Shown: one piece after another, positions 50,894-59,733 of the stretch | Layout of the letters: every line of letters begins with the position of its first letter | Numbering within the stretch: position 1 is the first letter of the stretch | NCBI RefSeq assembly: GCF_041447285.1 | Contig: NZ_JBGMEB010000006.1 | Span: forward strand, 310,001-374,000 | Length of the DNA: 64,000 bases | Direction: 5' to 3' | Source: Methanomethylovorans sp041447285 | GTDB lineage: Archaea; Halobacteriota; Methanosarcinia; Methanosarcinales; Methanosarcinaceae | The notes under the pieces: generated by a model | The model's input: only the letters and a program-made list of their open reading frames with translations | What the model was told of the DNA's origin: nothing | Databases searched by the model: none | Translations under genes and position numbers: made by a program

Positions 50894-53554
50894 ATGCAAA
50901 CCAAGTTAAATAGACAAATAAAATGTGGAATGATATTGCTATTTCTGGTAATGATCTCCGGGCTTGGCTCAGCTGCTGAGCTTAATGTGGATTTCGTCGG
51001 CCGCCTTGGCGGAGGTATTACCGATGTTGCAGCAGTATCTGGTGATTACGCATACGTCGGACAGGGACAGGACATAGTTGTGATAGACATAACTAATAGT
51101 TCTAATCCTACAGAAGTAGCAACCCTTACAACTGAGGGGCTTGTTGAAGATCTTGTAGTATCGGGCAACTATGCTTACATTGCAGATGGTACCAATGGTC
51201 TTGTAATAGTTGATGTTTCTACTCCTTCTTCTCCAACTCTCTTAGGTAGATATGATCCAGGCAATGTGCAAGGAGTTGCTGTTTCAGGTGACTTTGCTTA
51301 CATAAGCTGTGCCTATGATGGTCTTTATATTGTGGATGTCAGCAATCCTTCCTCTCCAAGCATAGAAGGTGCTCGCTATAACACTCTTGGAGATGCGCAG
51401 GGTGTTGATGTATCAGGCGAGTATGCCTATATAGCAGATGGTTCAAACCTCACTGTTTTGGACATATCCACTCCATCATCTATTCAGTTTGTAGATAGTT
51501 ATGGTACAACAGGTGCAATAGATGTTACTTTCTCAGGTAATTACTCTTATGTATCATGTGGTGAAGCCGGTGTAGTAATTGTAGATTGTACTAATCCAAC
51601 TAACCTTGCCCTTGCAGATAATGTTGATACTGCAGGTTTTGCAGAAAATGTTGCAGTTTCAGGTGATTACGCTTACGTAGCTGATGCGACAAATGGTCTT
51701 GAAATACTCAACGTTGCAACTCCTTCAGGTGTATTCTTTGCATCCAACCAGACTATTTCTGGACACTCCTACTCTATAGCTATTGCAAACGATACAGCAT
51801 ATGTAGCATCTGGTTATAGCGGTCTTAATCTTATAGACATCAGTACTCCTACATCAACTGAACTTCTAGGCAGTTACTCAAGTGCTGGTTATGCACGTGA
51901 TGTTGCTGTTTCAGGTAACAAGGTCTATGTAGCTCATGGTCATGGAGGTCTCTTGACAGTAGATGTAGAGCACCCCTTAACACCAACTCTTGTAAACACC
52001 TATCCAACAGCCAGTTTTTCATCCGGTGTAACAACATCAGGCAATTATGTCTATTTAGCTGCTGGTGAAGGTGGTCTTAAAGTAATAAGTGCTTCATCTC
52101 TTTCAACATCCGGATTTGATTTTACAAGCGGCTCTGGTAGTAGTTCTTTAGAAATAGGTGACTTTGCTTATGATGTTGCTGTATCAGATGGTTACGCCTA
52201 TGTAGCAGGTAATGCAACAGGTCTTGTAATTATTGATGTTTCTAATCCTACTAGCATATCTATCAGCGGTACATGTGATACTGACGGACGTGCAGAAGAT
52301 GTCGCTGTATCCGGTAATTATGCCTATGTAGCTGATGGTGACAATGGTCTTGTAGTTGTAAATGTCACTACCCCCGCCTCACCTAGCGTGGTAGGAGGTA
52401 ATAACACTGCAGGACACGCATACGGTATAGCTATTTCAGGTAACTATGCCTATGTTGCAGATGGCAGTGATGGTCTTCTGGTATTTGACATAAGCACTCC
52501 AACTAATCCAATTCTTGTAGACAGCTATGATACTTCAGCAGCTGCTGCTGTTGCTGTCTCAGGTGACTATGCATATGTGGCTGATGACACATCCGGAGCT
52601 GTCATTTTGAATGTAGCAAATGCATCTTCCATAACTCATGTAACTACCTACAACACAATGGGTACTTCATACGGAATTGCAGTTTCAGGCAACGATCTTT
52701 ATGTAGCAGACCACAACAATGGTCTTGTTGCGCTTAAATTGACTCCTGATGTTGTTAACGAAACTGTAGCTGTGTACAACAATGCAGGTACCTGGGCTCA
52801 GTGGAGTGAAACACTCCAGTATGCAGAAATAGTGGGATTCGGCTGGGCAGACACTGAACCTATAATCGGTGACTGGGATGGAGATGGAATTAAAGAAGTA
52901 GGTGTCTACAACACCGCTGGAAACAACTTCGTGATCCAGAACGAATCAGATGATGATGGATATGATGTCCTTGGTCTTGGCTGGTCTGGTGTAACACCTG
53001 TTGTAGGTGACTGGGATGGCGATGGTACTGAGGAAGTAGGTGTATACGACAACGCCGGTAACTGGGCTCTGTGGAACACAACCACCAATAGTGCCGATGA
53101 TGCAGATATCATTGTGTTCGGCTGGGCAAACACTGAGCCAGTCGTAGGTGACTGGGATGGAGACGATGTTACTGAACTTGGTATATACAACACCGCTGGA
53201 AACAACTTCGTCATTCAGGGTGCATCTGGCAATGAAACAATCGGTCTTGGCTGGTCTGGTGTAACACCTGTTGCAGGTGACTGGAATGGCGATGGTACTG
53301 AAGAAGTAGGCGCATATGATGCCAGCACTGGTAACTGGGCTCTCTGGAACACAACTTCCAGTTCTGCAGAAGTTGTTGGATTCGGCTGGGAAAACACTGA
53401 ACCTATTGTAGGCGATTGGGATGGAGACAACACTAGTGAACTTGGTGTGTACAACACTGCAGGAAACAATTTCGTGATCCAGACTGATTCCGGATATGAA
53501 ATAATAGGTCTCGGCTGGTCTGGTGTAACTCCAGTTGCAGGTATCTGGACATAA
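50894..53554 (+). CDS. Secreted LVIVD propeller protein with FG-GAP/VCBS-like calcium repeats
   Basis: An 886-residue exported protein. The signal peptide (ILLFLVMISGLGSAAE) is followed by about 14 LVIVD-type units over residues 30-620 (VAVSGDYAYVADGTNGLVI pattern), which should form one or two beta-propellers. Residues about 625-886 contain about seven repeats with VGDWDGDGTEEVGVYD, whose DxDxDG loops look like FG-GAP/VCBS calcium sites. No membrane anchor or PGF-CTERM signal is seen. It is related to the LVIVD/DNRLRE protein at 25374 in its first half only. Function is likely adhesion or cell-surface structure. Confidence 0.9.
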   Translation: MQTKLNRQIKCGMILLFLVMISGLGSAAELNVDFVGRLGGGITDVAAVSGDYAYVGQGQDIVVIDITNSSNPTEVATLTTEGLVEDLVVSGNYAYIADGTNGLVIVDVSTPSSPTLLGRYDPGNVQGVAVSGDFAYISCAYDGLYIVDVSNPSSPSIEGARYNTLGDAQGVDVSGEYAYIADGSNLTVLDISTPSSIQFVDSYGTTGAIDVTFSGNYSYVSCGEAGVVIVDCTNPTNLALADNVDTAGFAENVAVSGDYAYVADATNGLEILNVATPSGVFFASNQTISGHSYSIAIANDTAYVASGYSGLNLIDISTPTSTELLGSYSSAGYARDVAVSGNKVYVAHGHGGLLTVDVEHPLTPTLVNTYPTASFSSGVTTSGNYVYLAAGEGGLKVISASSLSTSGFDFTSGSGSSSLEIGDFAYDVAVSDGYAYVAGNATGLVIIDVSNPTSISISGTCDTDGRAEDVAVSGNYAYVADGDNGLVVVNVTTPASPSVVGGNNTAGHAYGIAISGNYAYVADGSDGLLVFDISTPTNPILVDSYDTSAAAAVAVSGDYAYVADDTSGAVILNVANASSITHVTTYNTMGTSYGIAVSGNDLYVADHNNGLVALKLTPDVVNETVAVYNNAGTWAQWSETLQYAEIVGFGWADTEPIIGDWDGDGIKEVGVYNTAGNNFVIQNESDDDGYDVLGLGWSGVTPVVGDWDGDGTEEVGVYDNAGNWALWNTTTNSADDADIIVFGWANTEPVVGDWDGDDVTELGIYNTAGNNFVIQGASGNETIGLGWSGVTPVAGDWNGDGTEEVGAYDASTGNWALWNTTSSSAEVVGFGWENTEPIVGDWDGDNTSELGVYNTAGNNFVIQTDSGYEIIGLGWSGVTPVAGIWT

Positions 53555-53555
53555 A

Positions 53556-53572
53556 CTCCTTGTTAAAAGGAG
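53556..53572 (+). terminator. First hairpin after the LVIVD gene
   Basis: Stem CTCCTT/AAGGAG with a 5-base loop, directly after the stop codon. Weaker than the hairpin that follows at 53596. Confidence 0.4.
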
Positions 53573-53595
53573 CTATTATAGCCAGAACAAATGTG

Positions 53596-53635
53596 GAAGT
53601 TTATGATCTAACATAAACTTCTACTTTCTTTTTTT
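53596..53635 (+). terminator. Strong terminator after the second LVIVD gene
   Basis: Perfect 10-bp stem GAAGTTTATG/CATAAACTTC with a 6-base loop, followed by TACTTTC and a T-run. Confidence 0.75.
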
Positions 53636-53656
53636 AAAATATACTTTTAATAGGGA

Positions 53657-54838
53657 TCAGCCATTTTTCTGCTTTTGGCCAGGATCAAAAATACTGAATA
53701 ATTCCAGGTATTTCTTTTCTATTATATCCCATGAGTAATTTTTACTCACGTATTTTTTCCCATTTTCGCTCATTTTGTCTTTTATCTGATCGTTAGAACA
53801 CAAGAACCTGAAACATTCTCTGAATTCCTCATAACTTTGGTACCACAGACCTGCATTACTTCTTAAGCAATGGCCTTTTAAAACATCACATTCTCCATTT
53901 ACCAATACTGATGTTCCACAACCCATTGCTTCCAGAGTGACCAGAGAAAAGCTTTCGTAAGGTGAAGGCATTATCAAAAACTCTGCACCACTTAATAGAG
54001 AGTACTTTTCATCTTCTGAGATAAAACCCAGATATTTAATCTTCTCATTCTTTGGTATCTCAATTGCGTCCAAACCGGCAAGGAGCAATGCAGGAAGATC
54101 CGGAAATTCTTTTATCAATCTCAGGTAGTACTCGAATAACTGGTAACAGCCTTTAGAACCTTCTATTCTTCCAACATATAGTACATACTTCCGGCTCTCT
54201 TGTTCCCTTTGGTGAACTATATTTCCCGGGATTTCAATCCCGCATCCAATTATTTCTGATTTTTTTCCAGCTGTTGCATCCACTTTTCTTTCAATCAGCC
54301 TTTTTTCCTCGGGGGTACAATAAATGATTCCCTGAGAGGCTTCAAATATTTCTCTTGTTGTGGTAAGGTCAAGCGCAGGATCGTTCTCTGCAAAAGGGAC
54401 TATCAATGACTTATGCTCAACTTCTTTTATTCCATAATAGGATGGATAGTACCTGAATGTGAAAAATACAAAGCAATCGTATTTATCCTTGTTATTTGAA
54501 ATGTATTCAATGAGTTTTGGACAATTTGGCCCCTGCTCATTTATCCAGGATATCTCATCATTTACGCTGTGTGCCGAATAATAAACCAGATCTTGTATCT
54601 TATTATGCTTATTTGGATTCCTCTTTGCTGCATTCATGAATCTGTGTATTTTAATCCCATTTAGTACATCAAGACCCTCAGGATACTCATTCTTCCAGAA
54701 GTGATAGTCTGCTGCACAGGTGGTAAGGACTTCAATTTCATGGTACTGGCTCATTCTTTCAGCCACAAGCCGGGTAAAGTATTCAGCACCTCCTACTATA
54801 TTTTCTCCATATCTCTGAACAACAAAAGCAATCTTCAA
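53657..54838 (-). CDS. Glycosyltransferase family 4 protein
   Basis: GT-B retaining glycosyltransferase of 393 residues. The N-terminus has the nucleotide-sugar loop GENIVGGAEYFTRL (about 12-25), and the C-terminal half has YVGRIEGSKGC and the E-x7-E donor motif in PSPYESFSLVTLEAMGCG. Sugar and acceptor are unknown. It ends the pair with the double-GT gene only 2 bases upstream. Likely role is building a surface glycan or glycoprotein in the cytoplasm. Confidence 0.92.
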   Translation of the reverse strand: MKIAFVVQRYGENIVGGAEYFTRLVAERMSQYHEIEVLTTCAADYHFWKNEYPEGLDVLNGIKIHRFMNAAKRNPNKHNKIQDLVYYSAHSVNDEISWINEQGPNCPKLIEYISNNKDKYDCFVFFTFRYYPSYYGIKEVEHKSLIVPFAENDPALDLTTTREIFEASQGIIYCTPEEKRLIERKVDATAGKKSEIIGCGIEIPGNIVHQREQESRKYVLYVGRIEGSKGCYQLFEYYLRLIKEFPDLPALLLAGLDAIEIPKNEKIKYLGFISEDEKYSLLSGAEFLIMPSPYESFSLVTLEAMGCGTSVLVNGECDVLKGHCLRSNAGLWYQSYEEFRECFRFLCSNDQIKDKMSENGKKYVSKNYSWDIIEKKYLELFSIFDPGQKQKNG

Positions 54839-54840
54839 GT

Positions 54841-57213
54841 TTAAGCGATCTCCTTCAGTTTTGATATGATCGACGCAGCGATTCTATCCCATGAATATTT
54901 GGATTCTACAAGAACTCTGCCATTTATTCTCAATTTATTCCGCAACATTTCCGTATTTATAAGCTCAGCAATTTTTTCATGCATATGATCCTCGGAGCAG
55001 ATCAAAGCGTGTTTCCCATTTTCAATATCCAATCCCCTTGCACCAACGGGAGTGCTAATAGTAGGAATGCCTGCGCTCATGTAATCTAACATTTTCAGGT
55101 TTGTTCCTGAGCCGCTGAACATGGGATTTATGGCAAGGTCTGCAAGCTTATAAATCTCATATTTTTCATCTTCATCTACGACTCCAAAAGCCAGAACATT
55201 TTTTGGGAAATCCTCGTATTCATGGATATAATAATGTTTTATGCTGCCGACGACTACAAAAATGCAATCTGGAAACTTATTAATGATGTTATCCAAAATG
55301 AATTTTAAAGCTTCTAAGTTTGGAGGGTGCCAACTGCCAATAAATAATATAGTATGATAATCAGAGAGACCTAATTCCTTTTTCAGGCACTCTTTTTCAT
55401 CCAGGCTTATCAGGTCTATCTTTGATGCATCTACTCCATTAGGAGTAATAAGGATCTTATTCGGATTTACAGAATACAATTGTATCAGATGTTCTTTATC
55501 TTCATTAGAAGTGGTAAAAATAAGATCAGCTTTTTCAGAAGCTTCTTTCTCAACATCGAATACTTCCTGGGAGTAATATGGGCCAGCATAGTTCTTCTTT
55601 AGAAGATATTCCACATTATGTGATTCGTATACGATGATCTTTTCATCCAGACAGATCCAGTTTTTCAGAACAAAAAGGTATGGATGAGAAAATATGATTA
55701 TATCAGCTTCATCAGCTAATTTTTGCACTCTTTCTATATAACTTCCAGACTTTCCTACATGGTCTATCATAAGAACATCATATAGATTTAGACCAGTCTT
55801 GCCTTCAATATCCCATTGGCATCTTGCATGTTCGATGCTTTGTGGAATGCATATTTGCCTGAGGCCATTCTTCAGGATAAGATTCTGGTATTCCTTATCA
55901 CTTTCAAGTATAGAGCAAATGGTGACATCAAATTTTTTTGCAAGCCTGGAATATATGTTGTATACTCTTTGCTGACCCCCGCCTCTTGGCGGATAGCAGG
56001 AGTAAGTAGCTAATACAAGTATCTTCTTCTTTCGCTGAAATAGGACATCTCTTTCTCCTATCAGTTTAGCTACAAAGTTATTCCATGAGATATTTTTTAC
56101 TTTTTCATGTGCAAGCAATCCCATTTTTTTTGCTTCTTCTATGTGTTCAACAAAATGATTCATCTTGCTGGCAATCTCTTTAGGATCAGTGTCAACTATG
56201 AATCCTGTTTTTGAATTCTCTACAAATTCCAGGGGACCACCGCTGTCAAAAGTAGTTATAAGCGGTTTGGCACTCATCATTCCTTCAATGGTAATGTACC
56301 CATAATCTTCATCAAAAGGAACAAATAAGACTGCAAGGGCATTTGCATATAGGTCGACCATCTCAGTTTCAGTAACAAACCCCAGGAACTCTATTCTTTT
56401 ATCTTCGTCAGCCAGTTCAATAAGTTTGTCTTTTTCGGGTCCTTCGCCTGCAATCTTTAATTTGATGTCATGAGGGACAAACTTCATTGCCTCAATAAGC
56501 AGATGTATGCGTTTTGGGCTATCCAGCCTACTTGCGGTAAAGAGATACTCAAAGCTTCTGCACTCAAAATCTTCTATTTTAGAGGGAGGATACAGAACTT
56601 TTACTCTTGCAGAAGGAGGGAAATAATCTCTCCGTTTTTTCACATTTTCTGATATTGCATAATATTCTTTTGTATTCTCATAAGACAATGCCCAGCGATC
56701 CAAAAAATGGATAATTTTTCTTATAAAAGGACCAGGAAATGTGAATATTTCTTCTGGATACTGATCCTGTTCCAGTTGCAGCTGGAATAGTTTTTGAAAT
56801 AACTCATCAATATCTTTCTGTTTTTTGATCCTGATCTCGGTTATATCAAGGATCTCTTTAACAAGGCCAGTTTTTAATTCTTCGGGAACATCTCTTTTAT
56901 CAGTACATAAATGGTATGTGTCATATAATCCTCTTAAAGGATGGAGCATATAGACAATGTGATTGCGATGTTTTATCATCCAGGAAGGGTATTTAGTCGA
57001 AATTACCATGTCAAAATGGGATAGGTCCAGGTTGTAGAATTTATAATAAGATTCCACTAAGCTCCAGAAATTATCTTCTTTAGTTGTCAGTTTTATGAGT
57101 TCACACTGATGTGAAGTATAATTGTTAATGGCATCCTGCATACTACTGAATAAAAGTTCAGCTCCCCCTATCGTAAATGGTACAGGACTTGGAGCAACTA
57201 TTGCAATTTTCAT
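54841..57213 (-). CDS. Fusion of two GT4 glycosyltransferases
   Basis: A 790-residue protein with two complete GT-B units. The first unit (residues 1-400) shows PFTIGGAELLFSSM, then FTASRLDSPKRIHLLIEA and DEDYGYITIEGMMSAKP. The second (about 405-790) shows ATYSCYPPRGGGQQRVYNI, then LFIGSWHPPNLEAL and GSGTNLKMLDYMSAGIP. The two may add successive sugars. It is transcribed with the GT gene at 53657. A TATA element CTATATATAAGG lies near 57331-57341 on the minus strand, about 120 bases upstream. Confidence 0.9.
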   Translation of the reverse strand: MKIAIVAPSPVPFTIGGAELLFSSMQDAINNYTSHQCELIKLTTKEDNFWSLVESYYKFYNLDLSHFDMVISTKYPSWMIKHRNHIVYMLHPLRGLYDTYHLCTDKRDVPEELKTGLVKEILDITEIRIKKQKDIDELFQKLFQLQLEQDQYPEEIFTFPGPFIRKIIHFLDRWALSYENTKEYYAISENVKKRRDYFPPSARVKVLYPPSKIEDFECRSFEYLFTASRLDSPKRIHLLIEAMKFVPHDIKLKIAGEGPEKDKLIELADEDKRIEFLGFVTETEMVDLYANALAVLFVPFDEDYGYITIEGMMSAKPLITTFDSGGPLEFVENSKTGFIVDTDPKEIASKMNHFVEHIEEAKKMGLLAHEKVKNISWNNFVAKLIGERDVLFQRKKKILVLATYSCYPPRGGGQQRVYNIYSRLAKKFDVTICSILESDKEYQNLILKNGLRQICIPQSIEHARCQWDIEGKTGLNLYDVLMIDHVGKSGSYIERVQKLADEADIIIFSHPYLFVLKNWICLDEKIIVYESHNVEYLLKKNYAGPYYSQEVFDVEKEASEKADLIFTTSNEDKEHLIQLYSVNPNKILITPNGVDASKIDLISLDEKECLKKELGLSDYHTILFIGSWHPPNLEALKFILDNIINKFPDCIFVVVGSIKHYYIHEYEDFPKNVLAFGVVDEDEKYEIYKLADLAINPMFSGSGTNLKMLDYMSAGIPTISTPVGARGLDIENGKHALICSEDHMHEKIAELINTEMLRNKLRINGRVLVESKYSWDRIAASIISKLKEIA

Positions 57214-57547
57214 TTATACCACTTGCTTACCTCTTCCCATATTTGCAGAATTCTTTTTAAACAGAGTCTATTCAGTACGTCAAAGCCGATTCATGTAGAA
57301 ATCTGTCAATAGGTAACACTTTCCTTATATATAGCTTTGGTGAATATTAGTTTCAGTATCTTGATATCTTTCTAATATCCATTTACATCAATAAAAAAAT
57401 GAATAAAACCAATTGATCATTTATCAAAGAAACAATTGAATTTGTCATCTTTTATTATATATGTTTCTTTTTACAGGCTGAATTCAATTTCTTCCCAGTC
57501 TGTTCAAAACGGTCATTTCATGCCTGAAAGAATAAGGGGTCGGTTTC
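57214..57547. other. AT-rich intergenic region
   Basis: Contains the TATA element of the GT operon near 57331-57341 (minus strand). I see no gene, structured RNA or repeat in the rest. Confidence 0.5.
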
Positions 57548-57691
57548 TTACCAATCTTGCAGCTCAATTACTTTAATGATTTTTAATATTCCGTAGATTG
57601 TGATAGCTAAAAAGGCAAGTACAGTGCTACCAACAATCATATCGGAAGTGAAAGAAATTTCAGTGATTAATGGATCTATGGAGTCTACCAT
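57548..57691 (-). CDS. 47-residue single-helix membrane micro-protein
   Basis: I translated the minus strand by hand. It gives a 47-residue peptide that begins MVDSIDPLITEISFTSDM, has one hydrophobic stretch (IVGSTVLAFLAITIYGIL) and ends KIIKVIELQDW. AGGCGATT lies 7-9 bases before the ATG, matching the ribosome site used by the thioesterase gene at 49932. Acidic outside, hydrophobic centre, mixed-charge tail. Function unknown. Confidence 0.55.
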   Translation of the reverse strand: MVDSIDPLITEISFTSDMIVGSTVLAFLAITIYGILKIIKVIELQDW

Positions 57692-57798
57692 TTTTGTAAT
57701 CGCCTTTTTCTACTCTGTATTGGGACTAGTTCCTAGGTATTATGCTGTATATATGTTTTTCTTTTAGTACAGCATTGACTATGTATTTTGAACTTTAT

Positions 57799-58791
57799 TT
57801 ATGTGGTCTTTCTGAATTTCACTTCAAGGCCAAGTATTTCCTTTGCACCTTTAGCAATATCCCTTGCCATTTCCGCACAGCCAATGGCAGCACTCCACCT
57901 GTCAAGTACATGGCTTTTTACACCAAGATGATGTTCTATCTTTTCAACAACATAGGGTATTTCTGCTACTGAGCCTTCGATAAATACGTTCCCATGTACA
58001 CCGTAATCCTTTAACAGGACTTGTATGCTGGCTATTTCCATAGCAGCAAACAGTGCCAGAGTGTCAAGTGCCAGTAAGGCATGTGGTTCTTTCCTTTCAG
58101 CAGCCTCAATTAATTCGTAGCGGTCAGCATATCCTGCTCTTTTGAGCACACCCGTATTTGTAAATGCATCATTGGCACTTCTCTTTCCCTGGTCTACATC
58201 TCGAATAGCCCTTACATCCAAAGGTCCATGACGCAGTCCGGGAGCAAATATGCAAGCATCTATAGCTCCGATTATACGTCCATGTGCCACTCCCAGGGTC
58301 ACTGTATTTGAACTAATGTCGGAAAGCACGAAATCCTGAAATCCTTTACAAAAGGCATGATATGCAATACCTATCTTTTCAGGGCTGGTTGAATGAGAAA
58401 AAATATTCATCCGGGAGTCTGTAGCACTTTCATCATGAATGCCTGGTATCACTACTGCGGATATGCCAGAGTTTTGTATAGCATCAAAGACCTTTGATCC
58501 GCCTCCGGTCTTTTGGCCAGCACCCTCAATGCTTTGCACGCCTCTGTGCTTTACGGTTCGTATATCCTCAATGGCAGTGATCCCATCACCCATAGAGTAT
58601 GTAACCGCAATGAGGCCAATATCCTTTCTGCTGACTCCTAATTCATTTTCAAGAGCAATTATGATCTGTTCGCCGGACATGGCAGCTGCATCAGTACGTA
58701 GTATTTCCAATTTTGCAGGTTCATTTGTTCCTTCGAATAATGCTGCAAATCGCATTGCAGTCGTGCCATGGTCCACTCCTACATAGATCAT
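57799..58791 (-). CDS. Methanogenesis marker protein 12
   Basis: Methanogen-restricted protein of 330 residues (TIGR03281 type). The N-terminus IYVGVDHGTTAMRFA is an ASKHA-type phosphate loop, similar to Kae1/BadF folds, and VTYSMGDGITAIEDI and GAGQKTGGGSKVFDAI follow. Its biochemical role is not established; it is found in essentially all methanogens. It is the strongest direct evidence that this organism makes methane. The DUF2103-like gene lies 16 bases upstream. Confidence 0.92.
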   Translation of the reverse strand: MIYVGVDHGTTAMRFAALFEGTNEPAKLEILRTDAAAMSGEQIIIALENELGVSRKDIGLIAVTYSMGDGITAIEDIRTVKHRGVQSIEGAGQKTGGGSKVFDAIQNSGISAVVIPGIHDESATDSRMNIFSHSTSPEKIGIAYHAFCKGFQDFVLSDISSNTVTLGVAHGRIIGAIDACIFAPGLRHGPLDVRAIRDVDQGKRSANDAFTNTGVLKRAGYADRYELIEAAERKEPHALLALDTLALFAAMEIASIQVLLKDYGVHGNVFIEGSVAEIPYVVEKIEHHLGVKSHVLDRWSAAIGCAEMARDIAKGAKEILGLEVKFRKTT

Positions 58792-58807
58792 TTTTACCCG
58801 GACTCCG

Positions 58808-59164
58808 TTAATTAGTGTGCTCCGTTATAATCTGGTTCAACTCATTCATTATGCGCTCTCCGTTTTGCACATCTCCCACAGTCGTGACGATCCTCAATTC
58901 CTGGGAAGATGTACCATGGGATAACAGCAATCTTAGATTACCCCTATCATCCGGACGCAATACTTTGCCGATTATGAGGCCACCAGGGTTGCTTTTACCT
59001 CTTACAGTAATTACAGAAGGCACTATTTTTTTCACTTCTTTGTGCTGGCTTATAAGCTGCACAAGTTTTTTACCGTGCCTGCCGCCAATTATTGTTGTAT
59101 GGGAGCCCCCAATCTTATTACGGGGCTGCGCAACCGTAGAACACTGTCTAATGTCCTCTTTCAT
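58808..59164 (-). CDS. DUF2103-like predicted metal-binding protein
   Basis: A 118-residue protein resembling the DUF2103 family. It has GGSHTTIIGGRHGKKLVQLI (about residues 19-38) with two conserved histidines, then IVPSVITVRGKSNPGG and LLLSHGTSSQELRIVTT. Function unknown. It forms a probable operon with mmp12. The assignment is from memory of the family pattern. Confidence 0.7.
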   Translation of the reverse strand: MKEDIRQCSTVAQPRNKIGGSHTTIIGGRHGKKLVQLISQHKEVKKIVPSVITVRGKSNPGGLIIGKVLRPDDRGNLRLLLSHGTSSQELRIVTTVGDVQNGERIMNELNQIITEHTN

Positions 59165-59252
59165 CTCATGGAGATTCGAATAGGTCCTATAAAACCGTAG
59201 TGGTTTCAGTTAAAAAGGAAAAAAGCCACATTTAAAAAAGAGCAGGATATAT

Positions 59253-59690
59253 TCAAATATCCTGTATGTCTTTCATATCTATCAGTGTGATGCCATTTTT
59301 TTCCAGAATAATAATAGCACCCTTTATATCGTTGACCCTCAGGATAAGAAGAGCTTTTTCCGTCTTTGTGACAAAAGCATAGGCATAATCAATATTGATA
59401 TTTTCCTTTCCCAACAAGTCAGCTATCTTAGCCAGCCCTCCTGGCACATCTTCCATTTGTACGCCAAGGACATTTGTCTCTGAGGCTGTAAAACCCGTCT
59501 CATGTAATACTTCATGGGCCAGATCTGGCTTATCTACGACCATCCTTATAATTCCAAAGTCACCGGCTTCAGCTATGGTGAAAGCACGAATGTTCACTCC
59601 AGCATCCCTGAACTTATCAGCGATGTTTGCAAGCTTCCCTGGCTTGTTCTCTGAAAACAGTGAGATCTGTTTTATTATCTTATTTTCCAT
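59253..59690 (-). CDS. Tandem ACT-domain regulatory protein
   Basis: A 145-residue protein made of two ACT domains (about 6-70 and 75-140): KQISLFSENKPGKLANIADK, and VQMEDVPGGLAKIADLLG. ACT domains bind amino acids or similar ligands. It lies 43 bases after the phenylacetate-CoA ligase-like gene. This ACT/ligase pairing is common in archaea, which suggests that the ACT protein senses an aromatic amino acid or related acid and controls the ligase. Confidence 0.9.
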   Translation of the reverse strand: MENKIIKQISLFSENKPGKLANIADKFRDAGVNIRAFTIAEAGDFGIIRMVVDKPDLAHEVLHETGFTASETNVLGVQMEDVPGGLAKIADLLGKENINIDYAYAFVTKTEKALLILRVNDIKGAIIILEKNGITLIDMKDIQDI

Positions 59691-59733
59691 AGGACCACCG
59701 TCTGTTCTTAATTATGTTATGCAGTATCAGTTG

